Origin: Spodoptera frugiperda
Lineage: Eukaryota; Arthropoda; Insecta; Lepidoptera; Noctuidae
DNA: 64,000 bases
Reading direction: 5' to 3'
Assembly: GCF_023101765.2 (NCBI RefSeq)
Contig: NC_064227.1
Span: 2,985,592 to 3,049,591 of the forward strand
The position numbers were made by a program, and so were the translations under genes. Within the stretch, counting starts at the first letter, position 1. Each line of letters begins with the position of its first letter. The notes beneath the pieces were generated by a model, which saw only the letters and a list, made by a program, of their open reading frames with translations, was not told the origin of the DNA and did not search any database. This document shows positions 1-12,222 of the stretch, one piece after another.

Positions 1-150
1 GCCACTGCTGACCAAAGGCCTCTTCTCACACGGAGAAGATTTGAGCATTAATTACCACACTTGCTCAATGCGGGTTGGCAATTTCAAACTATAATTATAA
101 GCTCAGGTTTCCTCACGATGTTTTCCTTCACTGTTTGGCAATGGTATCGA
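1..150 (+). repeat. LINE-tail-like repeat (family E)
   Basis: The run from ccaaaggcctcttctcac through ttgctcaatgcgggttgg to cctcacgatgttttccttca recurs, in pieces, at 24137, 25487 and 28597. I recall it as a widespread lepidopteran retroposon tail. It is cut by the window edge. Confidence 0.6.
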
Positions 151-518
151 AATAATATTAGCAATAGTATAATGTACAAACAAAAATTAACTTTTTAAAT
201 CTAGCTAGAGCCTTTTAAGCAAGCTAGGTTCATGGTATCTAGACATAAAATATTACTAAAACCTACATTAGTTGCCATAAACTCCGCTATGGGGTTGGCG
301 ACCCAATGAAATGGTTTCATAGCCATAAAAAGCTTACACTTTATAGGTACCTAAAAGTACTACTTAAATGTCGACTCGACTTCTTCCACGTGGAAGTTTT
401 TAAGGGATTTTTTTATTTTTATTTTTTTAGAATAGAAAATTAGTTTACTATGATGTTGCATGCTAATCGGAACGGCAGAAAAGGCCTGAATCAAAATTTT
501 GCCGCCTTTTTTTTTAAT

Positions 519-700
519 CGCTGCCTCACACCAGGATTTTCTTCCGTGTCGTGGGCGTGGGTGCGTTTACAAACATATGTACAAGTTCACATACACATGA
601 CACCCTGACCCGAAACAACAATTTATAGATCACACAAAGAGTTGCTCCGTGCGGGAATCAAATCCAAAACACGTTGCGCGACAGCCGATAGTGCAGGTTG
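519..700 (-). repeat. tRNA-derived SINE, family B
   Basis: Read on the minus strand it has a tRNA-like head (gattcccgcacggagcaact in the best copy at 43207) followed by a body ending in the complement of gtcgtgggtgcgtttacaaa. This copy has decayed (gggaatcaaatcc in place of gggaatcgaaccc). Confidence 0.7.
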
Positions 701-806
701 CTTTTTATATTTTTATTTAAATGTTTTTTTAGGATTATATATTTAAAAATGTATTGAACAAGTATTGAAAAAAAAATATATACTCCTTAGGTATTTTATT
801 TTATTT

Positions 807-950
807 CGGAGCTGCGGACAACGTAACAGGTTACCGGGACTCCAGCTCAAAGCAGAAGAAGGAACGGGGTGGTTTTTAGTCAGTAAGAGTCTGACACTCC
901 CTCCCGCCTCACCCAGGACGGGAGAAGTCATTGGATGATTTTCCCCCCTT
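807..950 (-). repeat. Dispersed repeat, family D
   Basis: Nearly complete copy from ggagctgcgg to gaagtcattggatgatttt. Family D has about 17 copies in the window. Its plus-sense core is cttctcccgccttgggcgag, gtgtcagactcttactgac and ccccgttcctactcctgctt. Confidence 0.75.
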
Positions 951-1438
951 AAAAAAGGGTATTCTATTTTCAGCAATTAGCATTGTAAATTTTTTATAAT
1001 ATTCCCAGAGCAATTAAGCAAGAACTACTAGGAATAACAGCACAATAATTAATCCTAATTGGTAAGGCATTGATGTACAATTGTTCCACTTTCATATTAC
1101 AAATAGCGGGTGATAATTTGCGTGGCACGGTCAGAATAGTAATGAGCTATAGTTCTAACATAAATCATTGTGTCTTCATGTTTGTTTGTCTGTCTGTAAT
1201 GCATTTTGAGTTAGATGTGTTGATGAGTGCTGTGTGGTGAAGTTAAATACATTTGCTATGGGTATACTCTTTCTGCGGCTGTTGTAAGAGCTTGACTTAT
1301 TAGATTGTATATTTGATAAAGATGAGGTAGAAATTCTTTTTGGTAAACTTGACCTCAACCCATCTGTGAAGCGTGATGATTATGGAACCTACGTTAGGTG
1401 CGTGTAGATTATTTTATCGACATGACATGAGTGTGAAG

Positions 1439-1505
1439 TGTGGAAGAGCCATGTTTTGGCACGAATGGGCTGACTGAAATGATGGCCTCACAGAAAACCA
1501 ACTGG
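1439..1505 (-). repeat. Dispersed repeat, family C (tail fragment)
   Basis: Contains agagccatgttttggcacga and ggcctcacagaaaacc, matching the terminal part of the full-length copy at 7578. Confidence 0.6.
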
Positions 1506-1904
1506 ATTAACTTATATTAGGATAGGGTTGGAAATTGTAATCGTTAGAACTAGAATCTTGAAATTACTCCCAGTATACATTTCAGAAAACCATAAATACT
1601 CATCAACTCTTTTTTTACTTTGTTATAAGTAGTTTTATAGAAATTGGTCCAATGAATTCTTGGCAATATGTCCGCCACATCAGTGCAACATCCACCGTTT
1701 AGCCACGCCATCAAACGCTTATACAAATTTTATGACCAATTTATGACAAAGTTTTCGGGCCATTTACAGAACTACCACTAAAACTTTGGAAGTTATCGTA
1801 ACATTATTCGTAAAATCCTAATGATTTTTGTCGTAAAATTTACGTAGATGATGATTTGAAAGCAGAATATAGGATATGTTGCAGTTACAGTAGGATTGTT
1901 ACTA

Positions 1905-2075
1905 CTTCCGCGCGGTTTCACCTGCTTTGTTCATTGATTATAGCGTGATATTGTACAACCTACAGCTTTCCTCTATAAATTCACTATTCAACACAAAAAT
2001 AATTATTCAAATCGGTACAGTAGTTCCGGAGATTAGCGCGTTCAAACATACAAACAAACTCTTCAGCTTTATACA
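1905..2075 (+). repeat. Interspersed repeat fragment (family H)
   Basis: Holds ccgcgcggtttcacctg and, at its end, gagattagcgcgttcaaaca, a combination I recall as a very common lepidopteran repeat. Its 3' end is followed by attagtatagat. Confidence 0.45.
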
Positions 2076-2117
2076 TTAGTATAGATCACCATGCTCATGG
2101 TTTTCCAATAACCTCAC

Positions 2118-2222
2118 TCAGACAGCGAAATATAACGCAAGCGGTTTTTCACGCCAGTGTGTGCCCGTGCAATCGCTCGGATCAACCGGCTCATTCGTGA
2201 CAAAGGATGGCTCTCCTACACT
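2118..2222 (+). repeat. Dispersed repeat, family C (tail fragment)
   Basis: Diverged plus-sense tail: acgcaagcggtttttcacg through ggctcattcgtgac to ggatggctctcctacact. Confidence 0.55.
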
Positions 2223-2436
2223 TAATAGTTGATAAAATGATAGGCTGCATAATAATATACATCCCATATCCTTCTACCTACCGAAGAAGAGTCATGATGG
2301 TACGTAAGTCGTTAGACATAAGTTACATATTATAAACCGAAAGCATCATCGTATAATATTTAATGAGCTTAACTGACGTATGCCAAAGGCTAATTAAAAT
2401 TGTTACGTTGTGATCATTAGGTCTGGAATGTAACAT

Positions 2437-2520
2437 TGGGCCGGCTTGTTTGTAGTGATACCAAAGCTCACTCAGATCACAGAAAACTGGCGTGAAACAA
2501 GTTTTGCATAGTATTTCACC
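2437..2520 (-). repeat. Dispersed repeat, family C (tail fragment)
   Basis: Minus-sense tail: gggccggcttgtttgtagtg then cacagaaaactggcgtgaaa. It lies about 200 bp from the plus-sense tail at 2118, so the two could pair as an inverted repeat. Confidence 0.5.
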
Positions 2521-2561
2521 GTGTTACCAGGCTTAATAGTTCTCATCAAACCCAATCACTT

Positions 2562-2712
2562 TTTTGAGGGAAAATCATTTAATGACTTCACCTGCCTTGG
2601 GCGAGGCGAGAGGGAGTGTCAGACTCTTACTGACTGAAGAATTTTGAGCCGTTCCTACTCCTGAATTTTGAGCCGTAGCCCTGGTAAACCCGCTAGGTAG
2701 TCCGGCTTCGCC
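2562..2712 (+). repeat. Dispersed repeat, family D
   Basis: Core intact (gcgaggcgagagggagtgtc). The middle carries a small internal duplication of attttgagccgt at 2641 and 2663. Confidence 0.75.
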
Positions 2713-2751
2713 CGCGTTCTCGTGGGACCAAAAGCACTATCATATCACCTA

Positions 2752-2860
2752 AGTCAGCTCATACACTGTATAGTAAATTTCATCAAAGGCCGTTCAGTAG
2801 TTTCGGCACAGGTTTCGGGTAAAACATCCAAATAAACAAACTTTCACATTACAGGTAAAA
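2752..2860 (+). repeat. Interspersed repeat shared with 30470
   Basis: Cacctaagtcagctcatac, then gttcagtagttt and aaacaaactttcaca, recur in the same order at 30470-30590. Class unknown; I see no coding capacity. Confidence 0.5.
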
Positions 2861-3331
2861 TTCGCAAGAAAATATATAGATCTGTAATTATAAACTTGCA
2901 TCTGAAAACGAAATGAAAAATTGAACCATCACATTTCATACGCCCAAATCTTCTTGATAATGAAATGAAAATATACACATAAAAAACTAGTTTGCTTTGA
3001 AATCTGTCTGTGGTGTGGACTGGGAAAGGTAAACAAGTGTAATATAGGTCACATAGGTGTATACTCTGTGAGACGGGAACAAGGTTATTGAACTCTGCCT
3101 TTGTGAGATAATTCCAATTAATTAAGACTTCGTATCTGTTGATCTTGTTTGTGATTGTTTTCTTAAGAGAATGCATATTGGAACAAAAAGTCATACCGGT
3201 CGAATTAAGAACATCCTCCTTTTTGGGAGGTCAGTTAAAATTACTAATTTTGTTTTTTTTTTTAAATCGGTATTCATGACTGGTGTTTGAACCGTTGTAG
3301 TCACAATTTAAAGCTTTGTTTTTTTAAGGAA

Positions 3332-3478
3332 ATAAAACGGTATACGTTCAAACGGATCACCTGATGGTAAGCAATCGCCGCCGCCCATGAATACGATACC
3401 CGAAACACCCGAGGCCTTACAAGAGCGTTGCCGGTCTTTTGAAGGAATTTAAAGGTTGTTGGGGAATCGGGGAATATG
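3332..3478 (+). repeat. Dispersed repeat, family C (head)
   Basis: Carries the family signature ggtaagcaatcgccgccgcc followed by cgaaacacccgaggc and gcgttgccggtcttttg. Confidence 0.7.
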
Positions 3479-3960
3479 TAGTTAGTATGGACTACTATCA
3501 TTTTCTCTGGCCACGTAACGCGAGTGAAGTCGCGTGTGCAAAGTTAGTTACTTTGAAAATAATTACATCGAGAATTCAGACTAAAAAGGTAAAGGGTTTC
3601 AATAACCCAACATAAACAAAAATAACTTCTAAAATGTAAATGAAACAGCTTCACCGATTCCAGAGTGACGCACGAGGAGAAACATTCGATTCCCGTTCCA
3701 GCATGTTTACAAATGTAACTCAAACACCACAAACTATTCAGTTTGGTACTTTTAACATACTGAAGTGTAAAAACGTTTCGTTGAGCATCAGTTAACTGTC
3801 TTAGTATAAATAAAGAGCTACGAAAGATACTCTTCATAGAAGATATTTTTGTTAGTAGTTAGTTAACATCGGATTTGTATAATTTGTTTAAAGAGTCTAG
3901 AGTATTGAAGGAGTATTTTTTTTGAACAAATTGTACGCAAAATTTTTCTTTTATTGAAAA

Positions 3961-4121
3961 TAATCCTACACTAGTATTTTCTCCATTGTCGTGGGTGCGT
4001 TTACAAACATACAATTTCACATATACATATGACTTCCAGCCCCGAAACCACAATTTGTGGATCACAGAAAGAGTCGAAACAGAATCAGCTACACGTTGCG
4101 CGGCACCCGTTTGCCCAGCAC
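3961..4121 (-). repeat. tRNA-derived SINE, family B
   Basis: Minus-sense copy with gtcgtgggtgcgtttacaaa, caatttgtggatcacag and a decayed tRNA-like head near 4085-4121. Confidence 0.65.
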
Positions 4122-4146
4122 CAATAGTAGTCTTTCAACTACATTT

Positions 4147-4243
4147 TATCCACGCATCGCTGCTTATAAATATGAGCCCCTGCCGCGGCTTGAAAGTGGT
4201 CGAGTCATCCCATTTTTAAACAGTTACGTGAGTAAGTTTTTAA
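4147..4243 (+). repeat. MITE half, family M1
   Basis: Matches the right half of the palindromic element at 19337: cgctgcttataaatatgagc, cggcttgaaa, and cagttacgtgagtaag. The left half is missing. Confidence 0.5.
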
Positions 4244-4623
4244 CCAAAATTAATTTATCGATACTATTTTTAACTCACAAATACACTTTTAATATAAACT
4301 CCAAAATAATAGACATTTTATTCACACCATTATAGATATTTCGATCCGTTAGTCAATAGAAAATTGTCGATAAGACATTGAACTTTAGAATAGTACGGAG
4401 AAACGGGACGCCGTAATAAAATCCCATAATACATGCACTTAGGACTTTAGTTACCCCATAAAGAGAACTTAACGATTCCTACTTCCAATAATTAATTTCC
4501 ATTCAAGATTTTACTATAGATTCGTATGGTAATGTTGTTAGATCTTTATTGAAATGTCTTATATATATACATATTGTTTTATAAATGTTTGTTTAATTGT
4601 CTGTTTTTTCTTTTTATTTTTTA

Positions 4624-4738
4624 TGGAATAGGGGGCAAACAAGTAGAGAGGTCACCTGATAGTAAGCGATCAGCGCCACCCGTAGACACCTGCGACACCA
4701 GAAGAGTCATAGGTGCGTTGCCGACCTTTTAAAAAGGA
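4624..4738 (+). repeat. Dispersed repeat, family C (head)
   Basis: Diverged head: gtcacctgatagtaagcgat, cgacaccagaagagtcatag, gcgttgccgaccttttaa. Confidence 0.6.
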
Positions 4739-5639
4739 TTATGCTCTTTTAAAAAGGTTTTTATTCTCTTTTTTTGTTTGTTGGTTTAGGTTAGGGTTCA
4801 TTTTGGGCACTGATCTTATTCGTTCAACGGTTGTAGAAATTATGAGAATAAATATTCATATTCGTATTCTAATAAATAGGCAACAGTTCGGCGTCCTTTT
4901 TGTTCAAATAAAAAATATAACATAAAAACTAAAACGATTTTTGTAAATAAAACTTGTTATGTATGTGTATTTTATAAAACAAATCAAAACAAGTTACAGT
5001 ACGTACATAAGTAGTATTTATTTTTTAGGACAAATTGGTATTTGTCGTTCGCTATAATTGTACGCACGTATTTCGAGTAACTAATAATATCTTTATAACT
5101 CGTAAAGTAACGAAAATACACGCATAAACATAAAAACAAATTAAAAAGAAACATACCTGAATCTTAAAAAATCTCCTCGGAGAACAGCCGAAGAAAATCC
5201 AAGGAGGCCAATAAAACAAAGCACTTTTTATAACAACAATAAAACACCACAGATAACAAAACCGCTAAACAGACGACAATAAAAAGCAAGGAATGGAACT
5301 CAGAGACATCGCTTTTAAAGACCGAGTGGCAACCGATACGAATAAACTTTCGAAACCGCGACCGCAACGATACTGAACCAACTCGAAACGTGCACACCAG
5401 AATACGTACGGATTTTCACTCATAAAAATAACTCAAAGTACCTAAACGTTGATGAAAAACATAGTTTTTTCCGTGTAAAGCGTAATAATCAACGTTGGAA
5501 CACGTTAAGAACGATCACTCCGCACATTTCGTTCGTTCCCACCTTACACACCATTTTTTTCTCAATTTAATAATAGCTCTGTTTATCTACGAATTAGGAC
5601 AGATTTATCTATCACTGAACACTTTTTAATTACGCACGT

Positions 5640-5960
5640 TATTTACGCGGGCTCGCGCCGCCATTTTTATTTTAAATCTGTCATCGCGACATGACAAATG
5701 CGCGCGAAAAATCACTGTCACTTTTTTTTTCTTTTAAGTTTTTTTTTATTTAGTGTGTAGCCGAGATTTTTGTACGCGTTTATCGTACGATATCTTTGAC
5801 ATCGCGAGTAAGACTGGCTAAAATTAACGCGTGTCGGTGCATCGTGCTCGGCCGTCGGTCGCCGGCGCCGATCGGCGATGCGCCGGATCGATCGATGTAT
5901 CGATAGATCGATCGATATTGTACAGATGTTTTCTTAGGGTTCCGTGTACGATAAGTTCTG
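5640..5960. promoter_or_regulatory. CpG-rich promoter-like patch with DRE site
   Basis: This stretch stands out from AT-rich flanks: gcgggctcgcgccgccattt near 5650, cgcgcgaaaa near 5702, and cggccgtcggtcgccggcgcc near 5849. It contains a perfect DREF-type octamer TATCGATA at 5898-5905 inside a run of CGAT repeats (5886-5917). DRE/CGATA motifs are typical of insect core promoters and insulators. It could be a distal ankyrin promoter or that of an unplaced transcript; no coding start was recognised. Confidence 0.35.
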
Positions 5961-7577
5961 GTGACGTTAATTGTGTATATTTAAGAGTAATTTTGTGTTG
6001 GTTAGGAATTTTGTTTGACTTACGGATTTGTATTTAGGTTGAAACTGAGATAATGTGATGAGTTATTCCTCGCGATTATAATGCGAATTTATTTCCTTAC
6101 ACAATAACGTATACACAGATAATGTACTATGTTATTTTAGCATTAATTCTGACTTTATTGCGAGTTGCAGTAGTACTACCGTTACATAAATTTTACATAC
6201 AAATAGAGACAAATGGGTAGTTTCGAGAGCTGTCCCTGTTATTGATGATCGCGATGATCATTGAGAATGACAAATGATTTTACGCTGTACTGGCAAATTA
6301 CTGGTACATTTTGACATTAAGTGACAGATAACTAGATATTTCAGTATAGTCTATATTTAGCCGGTAGCAAAAAAATATGAGGTACGGGACCATTTCAGTA
6401 AAGTTTAATTATAAATGCTTTATTTTTTATTATTGAAGAAGCCAATACCTATTATATTGTATTGTGCAAACTTTCTTCGCTAAAATTAACCCATTTATTT
6501 TAAACAAGAAAGCGATAATAGTACTTTAATGTCCTCATTGATGCGGTTAAATTTATAGGAAATAGGGAAGATGATAAAATTTTATTTTAATGTCCGTTTT
6601 GTAGATTATTTTAAAATATTAGACACGGTTTTTTTTATGGTACCAAATACTTTCGAAGATATATCGATTTGAAATATCGCGTTTACGTCACTTCTAGGTG
6701 CGTTTTATAAGTAAAAATGATGTATTTGCTCAGAACTACTAAACTTTGATTCGTGTTATCTCGATCAAGTGAACCGTCTACTCGTTTGCCACCTATTCTA
6801 TAATCCCTACTAAATTATATTAATATAGTTAGAACGTACCCTATTGCACCAACTCTTATCAACCGTTACGAGATTTTAAATTTAAACTTGGAACGCGGAA
6901 CTCTATTCTTTTGATGAATGACAGCCAGCTACCATTGCACTCATTAGTTACTGAAACGGTCGAATTATGAGTGCATATGAGTGTGTACTGAGTTATATTT
7001 ATACAGCGTGTAACAAAACACCCATATACATCAAGAAGCACTGAAGAATACAGGTTGAATAGAATCTCTACACAAAATTGGTACTAAATACTTGGTGTCG
7101 CATGGTTCTTGATTTTATAAATGATACAAATGCGTCACAACACTACAGGGGTCACTCGCTAATTACGAAACATTTCTTCTGTAAATCTGATCGCCTAGTA
7201 GCTATCTACCTAATTTTAATTCGCATGAAAAATAAAAATATTGGAAAAATTCATAACTTCGTTCCATGAAAACATGAGTTTAAAAAACCCTTCCCGTATC
7301 GTTTGTTATGTTGTCTAGAAACCGTGCACTTAATATGTATACCCCCTTTTTGTTACACCGTGTATAATCATCTCTACGGTATTTTAATAGGTCATAGTAT
7401 CGAGATTTCATTACGTATGTACGTTGTTATGTTTGTGGGTAGTAGTGACGCGTGTATTTGTTTTTCGATTTGGAATTTTATATTGATGATTGGTTTAGGA
7501 ACCATTAGTCATTTTCTAAGATCAAATTTTGTTGCAAGTGTGAATAAGTACCCATGGGAAAACAGTGGCCGCTTTTT

Positions 7578-7880
7578 TATGGTATAAGCCGGTAAATGAG
7601 TAGACGGAAAACCAGTTGGTAAGCAATCGCCGCCGCCCATGGACACTCGAAACACTAGAGGTGTTACAGGCGCGTTGCCAGCTTTTTAGACGTTAGGGAT
7701 TTGAGGGTTGTTGGGAAAATTGGGAAAATTGAGATGGTAATTGGGCCTCCGGGAACCTCACCCATACCACTGAACACAATGCAAGCGTTGTTTCACGTCG
7801 GTTTTCTGTGAGGCCGTGGTGTCAGTCCGGTCGAGCCGGTCCAATCGTACTGAAGCATAGCTCTTGGTTCCACACTTAAA
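7578..7880 (+). repeat. Dispersed repeat, family C (full-length)
   Basis: Reference copy for the family: ataagccggtaaatgag, ggtaagcaatcgccgccgcc, atttgagggttgttggg, gggcctccgggaacctcacc, gcaagcgttgtttcacgtcg, gaggccgtggtgtcagtccg, ending near gaagcatagctc. It is a non-coding element of roughly 300 bp. I cannot assign a transposon class. Confidence 0.7.
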
Positions 7881-8302
7881 TAATGCTCTGCACAGGGCCT
7901 CAGGGACCAAGAAGCGTGACGTTATAATAATGTTTTGTACTAAATGAGAGCCAGAATTCTTAACCTCTACAAGTAAATACAACCAACATCCTACAGAATA
8001 TAATTAACAAAGCCGAAATATTAATTAATATGGTAATAACATTACGAAACTTCCCTCGCTTGACATCGCCGGGCGCCATGACAGATTGTCATTACAATTT
8101 TGTCTGTTCAAGTTCCGATTTCAATTTTGACGTTTCACGTCAGAGAAAATTGGAGGTTCATTCACCTTGTTTATGATTCAGTCTGCTATAAGTAAAGTGA
8201 ATATGATTTTCTGAGAGTTCGTTGACACAGTGTGTTTGTTTGGTTGTTCTGTGATGATTAGAGTATAGGGGAAGATATTAATATGCTTAGATAGTAGTAC
8301 TA

Positions 8303-8610
8303 GGGTGCTTTTCCATCAGAGATGTGCTATGCTACGTTCCTGTGGATGCGTTTGGTTTCCACCGATTATATTCATTGGTACACTTAATAAAGCACTGGTG
8401 GAAACGGATTCAGCTAAGCTATGTTTTATATATTCGTGCTATGGATGTGTGCTATCTTACAGGCTTCCATCGATATTGATACATCACATACTCTAGCTGC
8501 GCAACTTCCTCGCACAGCTACTTTGCGGCGGCTGCGGATCTTCATACTACAGCTACATAACTTAGTATGGAAACGGTCACACAGTTTTATAGCTCAGCTA
8601 TTTTTTGCAA
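8303..8610 (+). mobile_element. MITE-like element, family M4
   Basis: Starts gggtgcttttccatcagaga, and the same terminus appears at 27577 and (inverted) at 34187. Repeated short palindromes (tagctcagct, gctatggatg) fill its interior. The right terminus has decayed. Two open frames here are non-coding by comparison with the sister copies. Confidence 0.6.
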
Positions 8611-9116
8611 CGTTTCTCACTTTTTTCTGTGCTTTTCACTTAACTTACAAAATACAATCAAATTCAACACCTTATATAGAATTGGGAATTTTAGATTTTT
8701 CGTTGACTTTGTCGACACGGGAACTGATTCTAAACCTTTAAATTCTAAATCTTAATTCCTAAACTAGCTTGCCTTTTACTTCAAAAGAGATATTATTCTA
8801 CGCCATCGCCACTACACGGCTCTTCACACGCCTGTGTGTCTCTTTATAGTAAAAAGGCGTGATGTTAACAATACTATCGGTGACAAAGTCCCGAGGCAAA
8901 TTACAAAACTAACCCCAAAAACAAATAATTGGCAATCAAATTATTTACTTTTAGGGGACGGGGGTATCTATCGTATCCAAAATATCGCATTTCAATGAAA
9001 CCGACCATGTCACAGATACTGCCAAGCGTTCCCTTACAAAATTCTATACAATCCTTAATTGACATTTGTTTACGCGGGAAATCGTCCAGCTGTCACTGGC
9101 TGCTATCGTTGTATTG

Positions 9117-9250
9117 TTCTTATTTCGAATTACGTTGTCATTCGAGTAAAGAAAAAAATACTTTGTAATTTTTTTTACTCTTATTTAGTAGTTCTTATTT
9201 CAAATTACGTTGTCATTCTCGGTTGCCGTTCAAGAAAAGAAAAAGAAATA
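9117..9250 (+). repeat. Two-copy tandem duplication, 75-bp period
   Basis: Ttcttatttcgaattacgtt at 9117 is repeated with one mismatch at 9192, and gtcattc- follows in both. Ordinary local duplication. Confidence 0.6.
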
Positions 9251-9559
9251 CGTTGTTTGCTTTGATATTTTTTTTATTGAAATGTGTTTTCTTTTTTCAA
9301 ATTTCGGTTACCCTATACATTTTATGATTTAGTTTGAAAATGTTTTAAATGTAATGTTTTCTAAGAACTAGATATCCATGCGACATTCAAATATTTTTCT
9401 TATAAATTTAACCACCATTTAGACCAGGTCAGGTTTAGATAGTCATAAGGCTAGTCGAGCATCAAATAGGTACGCGTTATATTTATTGGGCCCGCATCGT
9501 ACGCATTGCTACCCACAGCATTATCATAGCCGTGGTTTTTTACTTTGTCTTGTATAGAA

Positions 9560-9672
9560 AATCGTCCAATGACTTCTACTGCCTTATTGCGAGGTGATTA
9601 GGGACGAGACAGGGTCGGGTGTCACTGACTAAAAGCCACCCCGTAGGTACTCCTGTTTATTGCGAGTTTTTC
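9560..9672 (+). repeat. Dispersed repeat, family D (diverged)
   Basis: Retains ccaatgacttct, tcactgactaaaagccaccc and tactcctg; the body is rearranged. Confidence 0.5.
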
Positions 9673-10135
9673 CAGACTCCATTTATTTTAGCAGGTGACC
9701 GTGGGGTATATCACAGAGTATTCATAACGATGAATTTTAATTTGCGAAAAGAGGGTGGAGTAAAAGTACTGTTCCTTTGAAAACCAAATAAACGTTATGT
9801 TATTTAGTAGAAACATGTAACATAACACTACATTATTATTTACTCCTAATCATTTTCACAGTCTATTCTGGTTTCATTCATAAAAATAAGTATCTAAGCC
9901 TCGCGATTATGGAGTGTTGCCAGAACTCATAAATATTTATTTATTTTTATTATGTAGTCTCAGTGTTTTTCCGAATTTCTGATGTTGTTTGTTTTGCCCG
10001 ATTTATGCGCAAACCAATTTTTTTGAGTTTGTTACATTGATTGTCTGTACGGTAACTACTGTTCTCCAAAAGTGGGAAGACGATAATTTTTCTATCTTTT
10101 CATGTTTTAAACCCAATTACATGTAATTGGGGAAT

Positions 10136-10376
10136 CCTTGCATTTCACTGTTGGAGAGCCATGGTTAGGCACGAATGGGCCGGCTCGACCGGAGTGATAC
10201 CACGGCCTTACAGAAAACCGACGTGAAACAACGCTTGCCTTGTGTTTCGTTGTGTGAGTGACCCAATCTTCCCAATGCCCGATTTCCCAACAACCCACAA
10301 ATTCCTAACTCCCAAAAGGCAACGCACTTGCGATTGATTACCATCAGGTGATACGTCTGCTCGATTACCGGCTTAT
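10136..10376 (-). repeat. Dispersed repeat, family C
   Basis: Minus-sense copy with gagccatggttaggcacga, cgtgaaacaacgcttgcc and ttgattaccatcaggtgata. The middle is shortened by deletion. Confidence 0.7.
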
Positions 10377-10624
10377 ACAAAAAAGAACATTCGCCTAGCC
10401 ATAGTCACATGACACTCTATAAGGGCTTAAAAGGCCCGAACCCTTCAAGTAAAAGGGTTAAGTGGCTACTTGTAACCCTTAAATAGAGATTGAAGATATT
10501 TATAGAGTATAAGTAGACGTTGTTACGCTTTTAACAGTTCTTGAAAGTAGTGTTCTGTGTGGTTGTTAAATAAAGCAGGTATAGATATACATTACCTATA
10601 TATAATGTGTATTTAAAATCATTC

Positions 10625-10809
<185 letters not shown>

Positions 10810-11879
10810 TCAATCCATTTTACGTTAGTTTATTATTTTACAATACAAATTATTATTCTCAATTATTGCCTTTCATTTAAATCAAGTAAAGTGTGTTTAG
10901 CCTATCAAGAGACTATGTAGTCATGAATTAGGTCATATTATTATTATTCAAGTTATAGGCAATGCAATACTCTTCTTTTAATTCTTAACAGATACTTTCC
11001 TAAGCTTCGCATATTGTATGAGATCTACTTTAAGATATTATTCACAATAACTACGCTACAAAACTTACTTAGATAATCGTACCTTAATTTTAGTGAAAAA
11101 GTAACTAACAATGTTGGAATTGTTAAAATTATGTCATTACAGTAATGACTTTAGTGAGAAAGAGACAGACAGCTAATTTGAACCGTGTTTTACATTCCCC
11201 TGATACTATAATCCCTTGAGCGCTTCACATGCGCGCAGACTGACATTAAATGGCAGACCAGACGACGCGACGCGCGACAGTGTCTGAATAATACCAGTAT
11301 GAATTAATTACTCTATTTTGAACCCTAAATTATAAGACATACACCTCAATTTATTTGTCAAAGCATAGAGATTATTATGCACCTCTTTGTGCAAAGTATT
11401 TGCGAAACAACATTGTCTGATGCGATCCCGTACCGAGCTCGTGTAGGCCCCTCTCTGTCTAATATTTCCTACCATCTGAGTCTAAATTATCGATTGTATT
11501 AATACATAGAACTAAACCAGTCTACGTAGACCTATAGTACCGAGAATCGATACCCCTATTGTCACCTGTTTGTGTAAGAACACAGGGGGAGGCAAGGGTC
11601 ACGATACTCTGGTTATGATACACGCAAATCACGCACACAGCGACACACCCCCGCGCAGTCGCAGTAGCACCGCACCACCCCACCCAACTCACTTGTCCGA
11701 GCCGGCAAAATTCTTGTACACCCCCGTGGTGAACAAACGCAACAACTTGCACGAAAAACAATTCTTAACGTTTAAATCGTATTCTATTAATATTTATATC
11801 GCAGTGTTTAATTTCAGCTTACTGTTGCTTAGTGTGCCCTAATCTTAGCTCCCGTTTTCCTAAAAAAATAAAATAAAGT

Positions 11880-12192
11880 GTAACGTCCAATCACGGAATT
11901 TGAATACGGAAGGAAAATGGCGGAGCGCGAGCCGCGCGTTTCATTTCGAATATAGAACCGAATCGATATCGTTGTTGTAATTCTTTTTTTTAAATATAAT
12001 TTTCGGGACGAGAATGCCAGTGAGGACTTTGGATTGAACTTTTTTAACGCGAGTGTTGGGACGATAAAAATCGATATTTCGGCGATGTCGATGTCGGCTT
12101 GATTCAAGGGTAGTTTTACGCTGTCCTCGTTCACAGACTGTTGTACATGTCAGAAAAGAAAGAAGAGGAGTAGACTGGCGTCGGAGGAAGTT
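11880..12192 (+). promoter_or_regulatory. Probable promoter / 5' UTR of the ankyrin start exon
   Basis: CpG dinucleotides are frequent compared with both sides (ggcggagcgcgagccgcgcg near 11920, and repeated cgatgtcgatgtcgg near 12085). A match to the YY1/Pho core (aaatggcgg) lies near 11914. No TATA box is evident. A possible acceptor (tcctcgttcacag, ending 12136) would allow a spliced upstream 5' UTR. The transcription start cannot be fixed from sequence. Confidence 0.45.
12147..12173 (+). promoter_or_regulatory. Upstream ORF (MSEKKEEE) 19 bp before the ankyrin ATG
   Basis: A complete eight-codon frame, ATG at 12147 and TAG at 12171, sits in the presumed 5' UTR and is out of frame with the main ATG at 12193. 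If transcribed, initiating ribosomes would meet it first. Its weak start context (T at -3) suggests leaky scanning. Confidence 0.4.
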
Positions 12193-12222
12193 ATGACGAC
12201 GGAAACTGCGACGCCGACCCAG
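12193..12222 (+). CDS. Ank2: Ankyrin exon 1 (start codon, residues 1-10)
   Basis: ATG at 12193 opens MTTETATPTQ, followed directly by a strong donor (CAG|gtgagt). It joins in phase 0 to exon 2, whose product begins ADASTAFLRAARAG, the conserved start of ankyrin repeat 1. A G sits at -3. No other ATG is close to exon 2 in frame, and the next in-frame Met comes only in repeat 4, so an upstream start exon is required. The surrounding 300 bp are CpG-richer than the flanks, as expected for a promoter-proximal exon. The join over 23.9 kb is inferred; other first exons may exist. Confidence 0.72.

Noticed and set aside
4057..4335. 92-codon open frame (MDHRKSRNRISYTLRG...)
   Set aside because: It starts within a SINE B copy and continues in an M1 MITE half; no conserved domain.
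5886..5917. Run of cgat repeats as a functional array
   Set aside because: Too short and close to simple repeat; kept only as part of a promoter-like patch because of the perfect TATCGATA.
11522..11842. Overlapping open frames near the CpG-richer DNA upstream of exon 1
   Set aside because: No domain, codon bias or splice support; the His/Pro/Ser-rich peptide reflects base composition only.
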